Assembly (NCBI GenBank): GCA_958299035.1
Contig: CATQJL010000168.1
Location: 1 to 64,000, forward strand
Direction: 5' to 3'
Origin: Cylicocyclus nassatus
Lineage: Eukaryota; Nematoda; Chromadorea; Rhabditida; Strongylidae
DNA: 64,000 nt
Part shown: piece after piece, positions 1-12,707 of the stretch
Numbering within the stretch: the first letter of the stretch is position 1
How the letters are laid out: every line of letters starts with the position of its first letter
The notes under the pieces: model-generated
The model's database searches: none
What the model saw: only the letters and a program-made list of their open reading frames with translations
What the model was told of the DNA's origin: nothing
Made by a program: the position numbers and the translations under genes

Positions 1-26
1 AAGCAGTGGTATCAACGCAGAGTACT
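1..26 (+). other. Untrimmed synthetic amplification adapter at sequence start
   Basis: The first 26 bases begin AAGCAGTGGTATCAACGCAG and end AGTACT. This is the widely used SMART/template-switch PCR primer sequence. With the final ACT it matches, from memory, the adapter used for PCR-amplified low-input long-read genomic libraries. It has no resemblance to the 20-bp satellite that starts directly after it, and its reverse complement recurs at 57070-57095. It is not biological sequence: it marks the end of an amplified molecule, so base 1 is probably the end of a contig rather than a natural junction. Confidence 0.97.
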
Positions 27-3000
27 AGTGGCAAGGCCTACGAGCGAGTGTCAAGGCCTACGAGCGAGTGTCAAGGCCTACGAGCGAGTGTCAAGGCCTA
101 CGAGTGAGTGTCAAGGCCTACGAGCGAGTGTCAAGGCCTACGAGCGAGTGTCAAGGCCTACGAGTGAGTGTCAAAACCTACGAGCGAGTGTCAAGGCCTA
201 CGAGTGAGTGTCAAGGCCTACGAATGAGTGTCAAGGCCTACGAATGAGAGTCAAGGCCTACGAGTGAGTGTCAAGGCCTACGAGCGAGTGTCAAGGCCTA
301 CGAGCGAGTGTCAAAGCCTACGAGCGAGTGTCAAGGCCTACGAGCGAGTGTCAAGGCCTACGAGTGAGTGTCAAGGCCTACGAGCGAGTGTCAAGGCCTA
401 CGAGCGAGTGTCAAGGCCTACGAACGAGTGTCAAGGCCTACGAGCGAGTGTCAAAGCCTACGAGTGAGTGTCAAGGCCTACGAATGAGTGTCAAGGCCTA
501 CGAGTGAGTGTCAAGGCCTACGAGTGAGTGTCAAGGCCTACGAGCGAGTGTCAAGGCCTACGAGCTAGTGTCAAGGCCTACGAGCGAGTGTCAAGGCCTA
601 CGAGTGAGTGTCAAGGCCTACGAGCGAGTGTCAAGGCCTACGAGCGAGTGTCAAGGCCTACGAGTAAGTGTCAAGGCTTACGAGTGAGTGTCAAGGCCTA
701 CGAGTGAGTGTCAAGGCCTACGAGCGAGTGTCAAGGCCTACGAGTGAGTGTCAAGGCCTACGAGCTAGTGTCAAGGCCTACGAGTGAGTGTCAAGGCCTA
801 CGAGTGAGTGTCAAGGCCTACGAGCGAGTGTCAAGGCCTACGAGCGAGTGTCAAGGCCTACGAGCGAGTGTCAAGGCCTACGGGTGAGTGTCAAGGCCTA
901 CGAGCGAGTGTCAAGGCCTACGAGTGAGTGTCAAGGCCTACGAGTGAGTGTCAAGGCCTACGAGTGAGTGTCAAGGCCTACGAGCGAGTGTCAAGGCCTA
1001 CGAGCGAGTGTCAAGGCCTACGAGCGAGTGTCAAGGCCTACGAGCGAGTGTCAAGGCCTACGAGCGAGTGTCAAGGCCTACGAGCGAGTGTCAAGGCCTA
1101 CGGGTGAGTGTCAAGGCCTACGAGCGAGTGTCAAGGCCTACGAGCGAGTGTCAAGGCCTACGAGTGAGTGTCAAGGCCTACGAGCGAGTGTCAAGGCCTA
1201 CGAGCGAGTGTCAAGGCCTACGGGTGAGTGTCAAGGCCTACGAGCGAGTGTCAAGGCCTACGAGTGCCTACGAGCGAGTGTCAAGGCCTACGAGCGAGTG
1301 TCAAGGCCTACGGGTGAGTGTCAAGGCCTACGAGCGAGTGTCAAGGCCTACGAGCGAGTGTCAAGGCCTACGAGCGAGTGTCAAGGCCTACAAGTGAGTG
1401 TCAAAGCCTACGAGCGAGTGTCAAGGCCTACGAGTGAGTGTCAAGGCCTACGAGCGAGTGTCAAGGCCTACGAGCGAGTGTCAAGGCCTACGAGTGAGTG
1501 TCAAGGCCTACGAGCGAGTGTCAAGGCCTACGAGCGAGTGTCAAGGCCTACGGGTGAGTGTCAAGGCCTACGAGCGAGTGTCAAAGCCTACGAGCGAGTG
1601 TCAAGGCCTACGAGCGAGTGTCAAGGCCTACGAGTGAGTGTCAAGGCCTACGAGCGAGTGTCAAGGCCTACGAGCGAGTGTCAAGGCCTACGAACGAGTG
1701 TCAAGGCCTACGAGCGAGTGTCAAAGCCTACGAGTGAGTGTCAAGGCCTACGAATGAGTGTCAAGGCCTACGAGTGAGTGTCAAGGCCTACGAGTGAGTG
1801 TCAAGGCCTACGAGCGAGTGTCAAGGCCTACGAGCTAGTGTCAAGGCCTACGAGCGAGTGTCAAGGCCTACGAGTGAGTGTCAAGGCCTACGAGCGAGTG
1901 TCAAGGCCTACGAGCGAGTGTCAAGGCCTACGAGTAAGTGTCAAGGCTTACGAGTGAGTGTCAAGGCCTACGAGTGAGTGTCAAGGCCTACGAGCGAGTG
2001 TCAAGGCCTACGAGTGAGTGTCAAGGCCTACGAGCTAGTGTCAAGGCCTACGAGTGAGTGTCAAGGCCTACGAGTGAGTGTCAAGGCCTACGAGCGAGTG
2101 TCAAGGCCTACGAGCGAGTGTCAAGGCCTACGAGCGAGTGTCAAGGCCTACGGGTGAGTGTCAAGGCCTACGAGCGAGTGTCAAGGCCTACGAGTGAGTG
2201 TCAAGGCCTACGAGTGAGTGTCAAGGCCTACGAGTGAGTGTCAAGGCCTACGAGCGAGTGTCAAGGCCTACGAGCGAGTGTCAAGGCCTACGAGCGAGTG
2301 TCAAGGCCTACGAGCGAGTGTCAAGGCCTACGAGCGAGTGTCAAGGCCTACGAGCGAGTGTCAAGGCCTACGGGTGAGTGTCAAGGCCTACGAGCGAGTG
2401 TCAAGGCCTACGAGCGAGTGTCAAGGCCTACGAGTGAGTGTCAAGGCCTACGAGCGAGTGTCAAGGCCTACGAGCGAGTGTCAAGGCCTACGGGTGAGTG
2501 TCAAGGCCTACGAGCGAGTGTCAAGGCCTACGAGTGCCTACGAGCGAGTGTCAAGGCCTACGAGCGAGTGTCAAGGCCTACGGGTGAGTGTCAAGGCCTA
2601 CGAGCGAGTGTCAAGGCCTACGAGCGAGTGTCAAGGCCTACGAGCGAGTGTCAAGGCCTACAAGTGAGTGTCAAAGCCTACGAGCGAGTGTCAAGGCCTA
2701 CGAGTGAGTGTCAAGGCCTACGAGCGAGTGTCAAGGCCTACGAGCGAGTGTCAAGGCCTACGAGTGAGTGTCAAGGCCTACGAGCGAGTGTCAAGGCCTA
2801 CGAGCGAGTGTCAAGGCCTACGGGTGAGTGTCAAGGCCTACGAGCGAGTGTCAAGGCCTACGAGCGAGTGTCAAGGCCTACGAGTGAGTGTCAAGGCCTA
2901 CGAGCGAGTGTCAAGGCCTACGAGCGAGTGTCAAGGCCTACGAGTGAGTGTCAAGGCCTACGAGTGAGTGTCAAGGCCTACGAGTGAGTGTCAAGGCCTA

Positions 3001-6000
3001 CGAGCGAGTGCCAAGGCCTACGAGTGAGTGTCAAGGCCTACGAGCGAGTGCCAAGGCCTACGAGCGAGTGTCAAGGCCTACGGGTGAGTGTCAAGGCCTA
3101 CGAGCGAGTGTCAAGGCCTACGAGCGAGTGTCAAGGCCTACGAGTGAGTGTCAAGGCCTACGAGAGAGTGTCAAGGCCTACGAGTGAGTGTCAAGGCCTA
3201 CGAGCGAGTGTCAAGGCCTACGAGCGAGTGTCAAGGCCTACGAGTGAGTGTCAAGGCCTACGAGCGAGTGTCAAGGCCTACGAGCGAGTGTCAAGGCCTA
3301 CGAGCGAGTGTCAAGGCCTACGAGTGAGTGTCAAGGCCTACGAGTGTGTGTCAAGGCCTACGAGTGAGTGTCAAGGCCTACGAGCGAGTGTCAAGGCCTA
3401 CGAGTGAGTGTCAAGGCCTACGAGTGAGTGTCAAGGCCTACGAGCGAGTGTCAAGGCCTACGAGCGAGTGTCAAGGCCTACGAGCGAGTGTCAAGGCCTA
3501 CGGGTGAGTGTCAAGGCCTACGAGCGAGTGTCAAGGCCTACGAGCGAGTGTCAAGGCCTACGAGCGAGTGTCAAGGCCTACGGGTGTGTGTCAAGGCCTA
3601 CGAGCGAGTGTCAAGGCCTACGAGCGAGTGTCAAGGCCTACGAGCGAGTGTCAAGGCCTACGAGTGAGTGTCAAGGCCTACGAGCGAGTGTCAAGGCCTA
3701 CGGGTGAGTGTCAAGGCCTACGAGCGAGTGTCAAGGCCTACGAGCGAGTGTCAAGGCCTACGAGTGAGTGTCAAGGCCTACGAGCGAGTGTCAAGGCCTA
3801 CGAGTGAGTGTCAAGGCCTACGAGTGAGTGTCAAGGCCTACGAGCGAGTGTCAAGGCCTACGAGCGAGTGTCAAGGCCTACGAGCGAGTGTCAAGGCCTA
3901 CGAGTGAGTGTCAAGGCCTACGGGTGAGTGTCAAGGCCTACGGGTGAGTGTCAAGGCCTACGAGCGAGTGTCAAGGCCTACGGGTGAGTGTCAAGGCCTA
4001 CGAGCGAGTGTCAAGGCCTACGAGTGAGTGTCAAGGCCTACGAGTGAGTGTCAAGGCCTACGAGTGAGTGTCAAGGCCTACGAGTGAGTGTCAAGGCCTA
4101 CGAGTGAGTGTCAAGGCCTACGAGCGAGTGTCAAGGCCTACGAGCGAGTGTCAAGGCCTACGAGCGAGTGTCAAGGCCTACGGGTGAGTGTCAAGGCCTA
4201 CGAGCGAGTGTCAAGGCCTACGAGCGAGTGTCAAGGCCTACGAGCGAGTGTCAAGGCCTACGAGCGAGTGTCAAGGCCTACGAGCGAGTGTCAAGGCCTA
4301 CGAGCGAGTGTCAAGGCCTACGGGTGAGTGTCAAGGCCTACGAGCGAGTGTCAAGGCCTACGGGTGAGTGTCAAGGCCTACGAGCGAGTGTCAAGGCCTA
4401 CGAGCGAGTGTCAAGGCCTACGAGCGAGTGTCAAGGCCTACGGGTGAGTGTCAAGGCCTACGAGCGAGTGTCAAGGCCTACGAGCGAGTGTCAAGGCCTA
4501 CGAGTGAGTGTCAAGGCCTACGAGCGAGTGTCAAGGCGTACGAGCGAGTGTCAAGGCCTACAAGCGAGTGTCAAGGCCTACGAGTGAGTGTCAAGGCCTA
4601 CGAGCGAGTGTCAAGGCCTACGAGTGAGTGTCAAGGCCTACGAGCGAGTGTCAAGGCCTACGAGTGAGTGTCAAGGCCTACGAGCGAGTGTCAAGGCCTA
4701 CGAGCGAGTGTCAAGGCCTACGAGTGAGTGTCAAGGCCTACGAGCGAGTGTCAAGGCCTACGAGCGAGTGTCAAGGCCTACGAGTAAGTGTCAAGGCTTA
4801 CGAGTGAGTGTCAAGGCCTACGAATGAGTGTCAAGGCCTACGAGCGAGTGTCAAGGCCTACGAGTGAGTGTCAAGGCCTACGAGCTAGTGTCAAGGCCTA
4901 CGAGCGAGTGTCAAGGCCTACGAGCGAGTGTCAAGGCCTACGAGTGAGTGTCAAGGCCTACGAGCGAGTGTCAAGGCCTACGAGTAAGTGTCAAGGCTTA
5001 CGAGTGAGTGTCAAGGCCTACGAGTGAGTGTCAAGGCCTACGAGCGAGTGTCAAGGCCTACGAGCGAGTGTCAAGGCCTACGAGCGAGTGTCAAGGCCTA
5101 CGAGCGAGTGTCAAGGCCTACGAGTAAGTGTCAAGGCTTACGAGTGAGTGTCAAGGCCTACGAGTGAGTGTCAAGGCCTACGAGCGAGTGTCAAGGCCTA
5201 CGAGCGAGTGTCAAGGCCTACGAGCGAGTGTCAAGGCCTACGAGTGAGTGTCAAGGCCTACGAGCGAGTGTCAAGGCCTACGAGCGAGTGTCAAGGCCTA
5301 CGGGTGAGTGTCAAGGCCTACGAGCGAGTGTCAAGGCCTACGAGTGAGTGTCAAGGCCTACGAGCGAGTGTCAAGGCGTACGAGCGAGTGTCAAGGCCTA
5401 CGAGCGAGTGTCAAGGCCTACGAGCGAGTGTCAAGGCCTACGAGTGAGTGTCAAGGCCTACGAGTGAGTGTCAAGGCCTACGAGCGAGTGTCAAGGCCTA
5501 CGAGCGAGTGTCAAGGCCTACGAGTGAGTGTCAAGGCCTACGAGCGAGTGTCAAGGCCTACGAGCGAGTGTCAAGGCCTACGAGCGAGTGTCAAGGCCTA
5601 CGAGCGAGTGTCAAGGCCTACGAGTGAGTGTCAAGGCCTACGAGCGAGTGTCAAGGCCTACGAGCGAGTGTCAAGGCCTACGGGTGAGTGTCAAGGCCTA
5701 CGAGCGAGTGTCAAGGCCTACGAGCGAGTGTCAAGGCCTACGAGTGCCTACGAGCGAGTGTCAAGGCCTACGAGCGAGTGTCAAGGCCTACGGGTGAGTG
5801 TCAAGGCCTACGAGCGAGTGTCAAGGCCTACGAGCGAGTGTCAAGGCCTACGAGCGAGTGTCAAGGCCTACGAGTGAGTGTCAAGGCCTACGAGAGAGTG
5901 TCAAGGCCTACGAGCGAGTGTCAAGGCCTACGAGCGAGTGTCAAGGCCTACGAGCGAGTGTCAAGGCCTACGAGTGAGTGTCAAGGCCTACGAGTGTGTG

Positions 6001-7540
6001 TCAAGGCCTACGAGTGAGTGTCAAAGCCTACGAGCGAGTGTCAAGGCCTACGAGCGAGTGTCAAGGCCTACGAGTGAGTGTCAAGGCCTACGAGCGAGTG
6101 TCAAGGCCTACGAGCGAGTGTCAAGGCCTACGGGTGAGTGTCAAGGCCTACGAGCGAGTGTCAAGGCCTACGAGTGAGTGTCAAGGCCTACGAGCGAGTG
6201 TCAAGGCGTACGAGCGAGTGTCAAGGCCTACGAGCGAGTGTCAAGGCCTACGAGCGAGTGTCAAGGCCTACGAGTGAGTGTCAAGGCCTACGAGCGAGTG
6301 TCAAGGCCTACGAGCGAGTGTCAAGGCCTACGAGTGAGTGTCAAGGCCTACGAGTGAGTGTCAAGGCCTACGAGTGAGTGTCAAGGCCTACGAGTGAGTG
6401 TCAAGGCCTACGAGCGAGTGTCAAGGCCTACGAGCGAGTGTCAAGGCCTACGAGCGAGTGTCAAGGCCTACGGGTGAGTGTCAAGGCCTACGAGCGAGTG
6501 TCAAGGCCTACGAGTGAGTGTCAAGGCCTACGAGTGAGTGTCAAGGCCTACGAGTGAGTGTCAAGGCCTACGAGCGAGTGTCAAGGCCTACGAGCGAGTG
6601 TCAAGGCCTACGAGCGAGTGTCAAGGCCTACGAGCGAGTGTCAAGGCCTACAAGCGAGTGTCAAGGCCTACGAGTGAGTGTCAAGGCCTACGAGCGAGTG
6701 TCAAGGCCTACGAGTGAGTGTCAAGGCCTACGAGCGAGTGTCAAGGCCTACGAGCGAGTGTCAAGGCCTACGAGTGAGTGTCAAGGCCTACGAGTGAGTG
6801 TCAAGGCCTACGAGCGAGTGCAAGGCCTACGAGCGAGTGTCAAGGCCTACGAGTGAGTGTCAAGGCCTACGAGCTAGTGTCAAGGCCTACGAGCGAGTGT
6901 CAAGGCCTACGAGCGAGTGTCAAGGCCTACGAGCGAGTGTCAAGGCCTACGAGTGAGTGTCAAGGCCTACGAGCGAGTGTCAAGGCCTACGAGCGAGTGT
7001 CAAGGCCTACGAGTGAGTGTCAAGGCCTACGAGCGAGTGTCAAAACCTACGAGCGAGTGTCAAGGCCTACGAGTGAGTGTCAAGGCCTACGAGTGAGTGT
7101 CAAGGCCTACGAATGAGAGTCAAGGCCTACGAGCGAGTGTCAAGGCCTACGAGCGAGTGTCAAGGCCTACGAGCGAGTGTCAAAGCCTACGAGCGAGTGT
7201 CAAGGCCTACGAGCGAGTGTCGAGGCCTACGAGCGAGTGTCAAGGCCTACGAGTGAGTGTCAAGGCCTACGAGCGAGTGTCAAGGCCTACGAGCGAGTGT
7301 CAAGGCCTACGAGCGAGTGTCAAGGCCTACGAGCGAGTGTCAAGGCCTACGGGTGAGTGTCAAGGCCTACGAGCGAGTGTCAAGGCCTACGAGCGAGTGT
7401 CAAGGCCTACGAGCGAGTGTCAAGGCCTACGAGTGAGTGTCAAGGCCTACGAGCGAGTGTCAAGGCCTACGAGCGAGTGTCAAGGCCTACGAGCGAGTGT
7501 CAAGGCCTACGAGTGAGTGTCAAGGCCTACGAGCGAGTGT
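27..7540 (+). repeat. Array domain I: nearly pure 20-bp units
   Basis: In this stretch units keep strict 20-bp phase apart from three 10-bp losses (near 1261, 2531, 5741) and one single-base loss near 6820. None of the 24-bp units typical of the next domain is present. The cgggtgag form is frequent. Units with gagctag and with the paired change gtaag...ggctta recur at 561-761, 661, 1831-2031 and 1931 and mark a duplicated block. The domain edge is where the first 24-bp unit appears near 7557; it is a compositional boundary, not a sharp junction. Confidence 0.8.
291..2830 (+). repeat. Tandem 1,270-bp higher-order repeat, two copies
   Basis: Copy 1 (about 291-1560) and copy 2 (about 1561-2830) share the same order of variant monomers. 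Matching landmarks 1,270 bp apart are caaag at 311/1581, cgaacgag at 421/1691, gagctag at 561/1831 and 761/2031, gtaag...ggctta at 661/1931, the first cgggtgag at 881/2151, the 10-bp-deleted unit at 1261/2531, and tacaag plus caaag at 1391/2661. I found no mismatch at the landmarks checked. Similarity stops just before 291 and after about 2850. 1,270 equals 64 monomers less the 10-bp deletion. Confidence 0.9.
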
Positions 7541-8832
7541 CAAGGCCTACGAGCGAGTGAGTGTCAAAGCCTACGAGCGAGTGTCAAGGCCTACGAGCGA
7601 GTGTTAAGGCCTACGAGTGAGTGTCAAGGCCTACGAGCGAGTGTCAAGGCCTACGAGCGAGTGTCAAGGCCTACGAGCGAGTGTCAAGGCCTACGAGTGA
7701 GTGTCAAGGCCTACGAGCGAGTGTCAAGGCCTACGAGCGAGTGAGTGTCAAAGCCTACGAGCGAGTGTCAAGGCCTACGAGCGAGTGTTAAGGCCTACGA
7801 GCGAGTGTCAAGGCCTACGAGCGAGTGTCAAGGCCTACGAGCGAGTGTCAAGGCCTACGAGTGAGTGTCAAGGCCTACGAGCGAGTGTCAAGACCTACGA
7901 GCGAGTGAGTGTCAAAGCCTACGAGCGAGTGTCAAGGCCTACGAGCGAGTGTTAAGGCCTACGAGTGAGAGTCAAGGCCTACGAGCGAGTGTCAAGACCT
8001 ACGAGCGAGTGTCAAGGCCTACGAGCGAGTGTCAAGGCCTACAAGTGAGTGTCAAAGCCTACGAGCGAGTGTCAAGGCCTACGAGCGAGTGTCAAAGCCT
8101 ACGAGTGAGTGTCAAGGCCTACGAATCGAATGAGTGTCAAGGCCTACGAATGAGTGTCAAGGCCTACGAGCGAGTGTCAAGGCCTACGAGTGAGTGTCAA
8201 GGCCTACGAGCGAGTGTCAAGGCCTACGAGCGAGTGTCAAGGCCTACGAGCGAGTGTCAAGGCCTACGAGCGAGTGTCAAGGCCTACGAGCGAGTGTCAA
8301 GGCCTACGGGTGAGTGTCAAGGCCTACGAGCGAGTGTCAAGGCCTACGAGCGAGTGTCAAGGCCTACGAGTGAGTGTCAAGGCCTACGAGCGAGTGTCAA
8401 GGCCTACGAGCGAGTGTCAAGGCCTACGGGTGAGTGTCAAGGCCTACGAGCGAGTGTCAAGGCCTACGAGTGAGTGTCAAGGCCTACGAGTGAGTGTCAA
8501 GGCCTACGAGTGAGTGTCAAGGCCTACGAGTGAGTGTCAAGGCCTACGAGCGAGTGTCAAGGCCTACGAGCGAGTGTCAAGGCCTACGAGCGAGTGTCAA
8601 GGCCTACGAGCGAGTGTCATGCCTACGAGCGAGTGTCAAGGCCTACGAGCGAGTGTCAAGGCCTACGAGCGAGTGTCAAGGCCTACGAGTGAGTGTCAAG
8701 GCCTACGAGTGAGTGTCAAGGCCTACGAGTGAGTGTCAAGGCCTACGAGCGAGTGTCAAGGCCTACGAGTGAGTGTCAAAACCTACGAGCGAGTGTCAAG
8801 GCCTACGAGTGAGTGTCAAGGCCTACGAATGA

Positions 8833-11780
8833 GTGTCAAGGCCTACGAATGAGAGTCAAGGCCTACGAACGAGTGTCAAGGCCTACGAGCGAGTGTCAAG
8901 GCCTACGAGCGACTGTCAAGGCCTACGAGTGAGTGTCAAGGCCTACGAGCGAGTGTTAAGGCCTACGAGTGAGAGTCAAGGCCTACGAGCGACTGTCAAG
9001 GCCTACGAGCGAGTGTAAAGGCCTACGAGCGAGTGTCAAGGCCTACGAGTGAGTGTCAAGGCCTACGAGCGAGTGTCAAGGCCTACGAGTGAGTGTCAAG
9101 GCCTACGAGCGAGTGTCAAGGCCTACGAGCGAGTGTCAAGGCCTACGAGTGAGTGTCAAGGCCTACGAGCGAGTGTCAAGGCCTACGAGCAAGTGTCAAG
9201 GCCTACGAGTGAGTGTCAAGGCCTACGAGCGAGTGTCAAGGCCTACGAGCGAGTGTCAAGGCCTACGGGTGAGTGTCAAGGCCTACGAGCGAGTGTCAAG
9301 GCCTACGAGTAAGTGTCAAGGCTTACGAGTGAGTGTCAAGGCCTACGAGTGAGTGTCAAGGCCTACGAGCGAGTGTCAAGGCCTACGAGTGAGTGTCAAG
9401 GCCTACGAGCGAGTGTCAAGGCCTACGAGTGAGTGTCAAGGCCTACGAGTGAGTGTCAAGGCCTACGAGTGAGAGTCAAGGCCTACGAGCGAGTGTCAAG
9501 GCCTACGAGTGAGTGTCAAGGCCTACGAGCGAGTGTCAAGGCCTACGAGTGAGTGTCAAGGCCTACGAGCGAGTGTCAAGGCCTACGAGCGAGTGTCAAA
9601 GCCTACGAGCGAGTGTCAAGGCCTACGAGCGAGTGTCAAGGCCTACGAGTGAGTGTCAAGGCCTACGAGCGAGTGTCAAGGCCTACGAGCGAGTGTCAAG
9701 GCCTACGAGCGAGTGTCAAGGCCTACGAGTGAGTGTCAAGGCCTACGAGCGAGTGTCAAGGCCTACGAGCGAGTGAGTGTCAAAGCCTACGAGCGAGTGT
9801 CAAGGCCTACGAGCGAGTGTTAAGGCCTACGAGTGAGAGTCAAGGCCTACGAGCGAGTGTCAAGGCCTACGAGCGAGTGTCAAGGCCTACGAGCGAGTGT
9901 CAAGGCCTACGAGTGAGTGTCAAGGCCTACGAGCGAGTGTCAAGGCCTACGAGTGAGTGTCAAGGCCTACGAGTGTGTGTCAAGGCCTACGAGTGAGTGT
10001 CAAGGCCTACGAGCGAGTGTCAAGGCCTACGAGTGAGTGTCAAGGCCTACGAGTGAGTGTCAAGGCCTACGAGCGAGTGTCAAGGCCTACGAGCGAGTGT
10101 CAAGGCCTACGAGCGAGTGTCAAGGCCTACGGGTGAGTGTCAAAGCCTACGAGCGAGTGTCAAGGCCTACGAACGAGTGTCAAGGCCTACGAGCGAGTGT
10201 CAAAGCCTACGAGTGAGTGTCAAGGCCTACGAATGAGTGTCAAGGCCTACGAATGAGTGTCAAGGCCTACGAGCGAGTGTCAAGGCCTACGAGTGAGTGT
10301 CAAGGCCTACGAGCGAGTGTCAAAACCTACGAGCGAGTGTCAAGGCCTACGAGCAAGTGTCAAGGCCTACGAGTGAGTGTCAAGGCCTACGAGCGAGTGT
10401 CAAGGCCTACGAGCGAGTGTCAAGGCCTACGAGCGAGTGTCAAGGCCTACGAGCGAGTGTCATGCCTACGAGCGAGTGTCAAGGCCTACGAGCGAGTGTC
10501 AAGGCCTACGAGCGAGTGTCAAGGCCTACGAGTGAGTGTCAAGGCCTACGAGCGAGTGTCAAGGCCTACGAGCGAGTGAGTGTCAAAGCCTACGAGCGAG
10601 TGTCAAGGCCTACGAGCGAGTGTTAAGGCCTACGAGTGAGAGTCAAGGCCTACGAGCGAGTGTCAAGGCCTACGAGCGAGTGTCAAGGCCTACGAGCGAG
10701 TGTCAAGGCCTACGAATGAGAGTCAAGGCCTACGAGCGAGTGTCAAGGCCTACGAGCGAGTGTCAAGGCCTACGAGCGAGTGTCAAAGCCTACGAGCGAG
10801 TGTCAAGGCCTACGAGCGAGTGTCAAGGCCTACGAGCGAGTGTCAAGGCCTACGAGTGAGTGTCAAGGCCTACGAGCGAGTGTCAAGGCCTACGAGCGAG
10901 TGTCAAGGCCTACGAGCGACTGTCAAGGCCTACGAGTGAGTGTCAAGGCCTACGAGCGAGTGTTAAGGCCTACGAGTGAGAGTCAAGGCCTACGAGCGAC
11001 TGTCAAGGCCTACGAGCGAGTGTCAAGGCCTACGAGCGAGTGTCAAGGCCTACGAGTGAGTGTCAAGGCCTACGAGCGAGTGTCAAGGCCTACGAGTGAG
11101 TGTCAAGGCCTACGAGCGAGTGTCAAGGCCTACGAGCGAGTGTCAAGGCCTACGAGTGAGTGTCAAGGCCTACGAGCGAGTGTCAAGGCCTACGAGCAAG
11201 TGTCAAGGCCTACGAGTGAGTGTCAAGGCCTACGAGCGAGTGTCAAGGCCTACGAGCGAGTGTCAAGGCCTACGGGTGAGTGTCAAGGCCTACGAGCGAG
11301 TGTCAAGGCCTACGAGTAAGTGTCAAGGCTTACGAGTGAGTGTCAAGGCCTACGAGTGAGTGTCAAGGCCTACGAGCGAGTGTCAAGGCCTACGAGTGAG
11401 TGTCAAGGCCTACGAGCGAGTGTCAAGGCCTACGAGTGAGTGTCAAGGCCTACGAGTGAGTGTCAAGGCCTACGAGTGAGTGTCAAGGCCTACGAGCGAG
11501 TGTCAAGGCCTACGAGTGAGTGTCAAGGCCTACGAGCGAGTGTCAAGGCCTACGAGTGAGTGTCAAGGCCTACGAGCGAGTGTCAAGGCCTACGAGCGAG
11601 TGTCAAAGCCTACGAGCGAGTGTCAAGACCTACGAGCGAGTGTCAAGGCCTACGAGTGAGTGTCAAGGCCTACGAGCGAGTGTCAAGGCCTACGAGCGAG
11701 TGTCAAGGCCTACGAGCGAGTGTCAAGGCCTATGAGCGAGTGTCAAGGCCTACGAGTGAGTGTCAAAACCTACGAGCGAG
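8833..11780 (+). repeat. Block duplicated at 2,007-bp offset
   Basis: Sequence around 8,890-9,760 recurs at about 10,897-11,767. Landmarks include gactg at 8911/10918, gttaagg at 8955/10962, gcaag at about 9190/11197, and gtaag...ggctta at about 9308/11315. Runs of monomer types at 9053-9352 and 11060-11359 give identical translations. At least one single-base difference exists: gtaaagg near 9015 against gtcaagg. A closely similar block occurs again at about 21,659-22,400, about 10.9 kb downstream. Confidence 0.8.
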
Positions 11781-12259
11781 TGTCAAGGCCTACGAGTGAG
11801 TGTCAAGGCCTACGAATGAGTGTCAAGGCCTACGAATGAGAGTCAAGGCCTACGAGCGAGTGTCAAGGCCTACGAGCGAGTGTCAAGGCCTACGAGCGAG
11901 TGTCAAAGCCTACGAGCGAGTGTCAAGGCCTACGAGCGAGTGTCAAGGCCTACGAGCGAGTGTCGAGGCCTACGAGCGAGTGTCAAGGCCTACGAGTGAG
12001 TGTCAAGGCCTACGAGCGAGTGTCAAGGCCTACGAGCGAGTGTCAAGGCCTACGAGCGAGTGTCAAGGCCTACGAGCGAGTGTCAAGGCCTACGGGTGAG
12101 TGTCAAGGCCTACGAGCGAGTGTCAAGGCCTACGAGCGAGTGTCAAGGCCTACGAGCGAGTGTCAAGGCCTACGAGTGAGTGTCAAGGCCTACGAGCGAG
12201 TGTCAAGGCCTACGAGCGAGTGTCAAGGCCTACGAGCGAGTGTCAAGGCCTACGAGTGA

Positions 12260-12707
12260 GTGTCAAGGCCTACGAGCGAGTGTCAAGGCCTACGAGCGAG
12301 TGAGTGTCAAAGCCTACGAGCGAGTGTCAAGGCCTACGAGCGAGTGTTAAGGCCTACGAGTGAGAGTCAAGGCCTACGAGCGAGTGTCAAGGCCTACGAG
12401 CGAGTGTCAAGGCCTACGAGCGAGTGTCAAGGCCTACGAGTGAGTGTCAAGGCCTACGAGCGAGTGTCAAGGCCTACGAGCGAGTGAGTGTCAAAGCCTA
12501 CGAGCGAGTGTCAAGGCCTACGAGCGAGTGTTAAGGCCTACGAGTGAGAGTCAAGGCCTACGAGCGAGTGTCAAGACCTACGAGCGAGTGTCAAGGCCTA
12601 CGAGCGAGTGTCAAGGCCTACAAGTGAGTGTCAAAGCCTACGAGCGAGTGTCAAGGCCTACGAGCGAGTGTCAAAGCCTACGAGTGAGTGTCAAGGCCTA
12701 CGAATGA
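12260..12707 (+). repeat. Representative 184-bp doublet module
   Basis: Two successive 184-bp units each contain a 24-bp monomer with caaagcc, then a normal unit, a gttaagg unit and a gagag unit. The same doublet recurs at many sites across both array arms (starts near 15596, 17244, 20552, 45844, 46812, 48503, 58747, 59775 and 61926). The module ends in a unit with tacaag followed by caaagcc. It is the most widely shared higher-order unit in the window. Confidence 0.85.

Noticed and set aside
1..26. Biological promoter or primer-binding site at the sequence start
   Set aside because: The sequence is a known laboratory primer and is repeated in reverse complement at 57070-57095.
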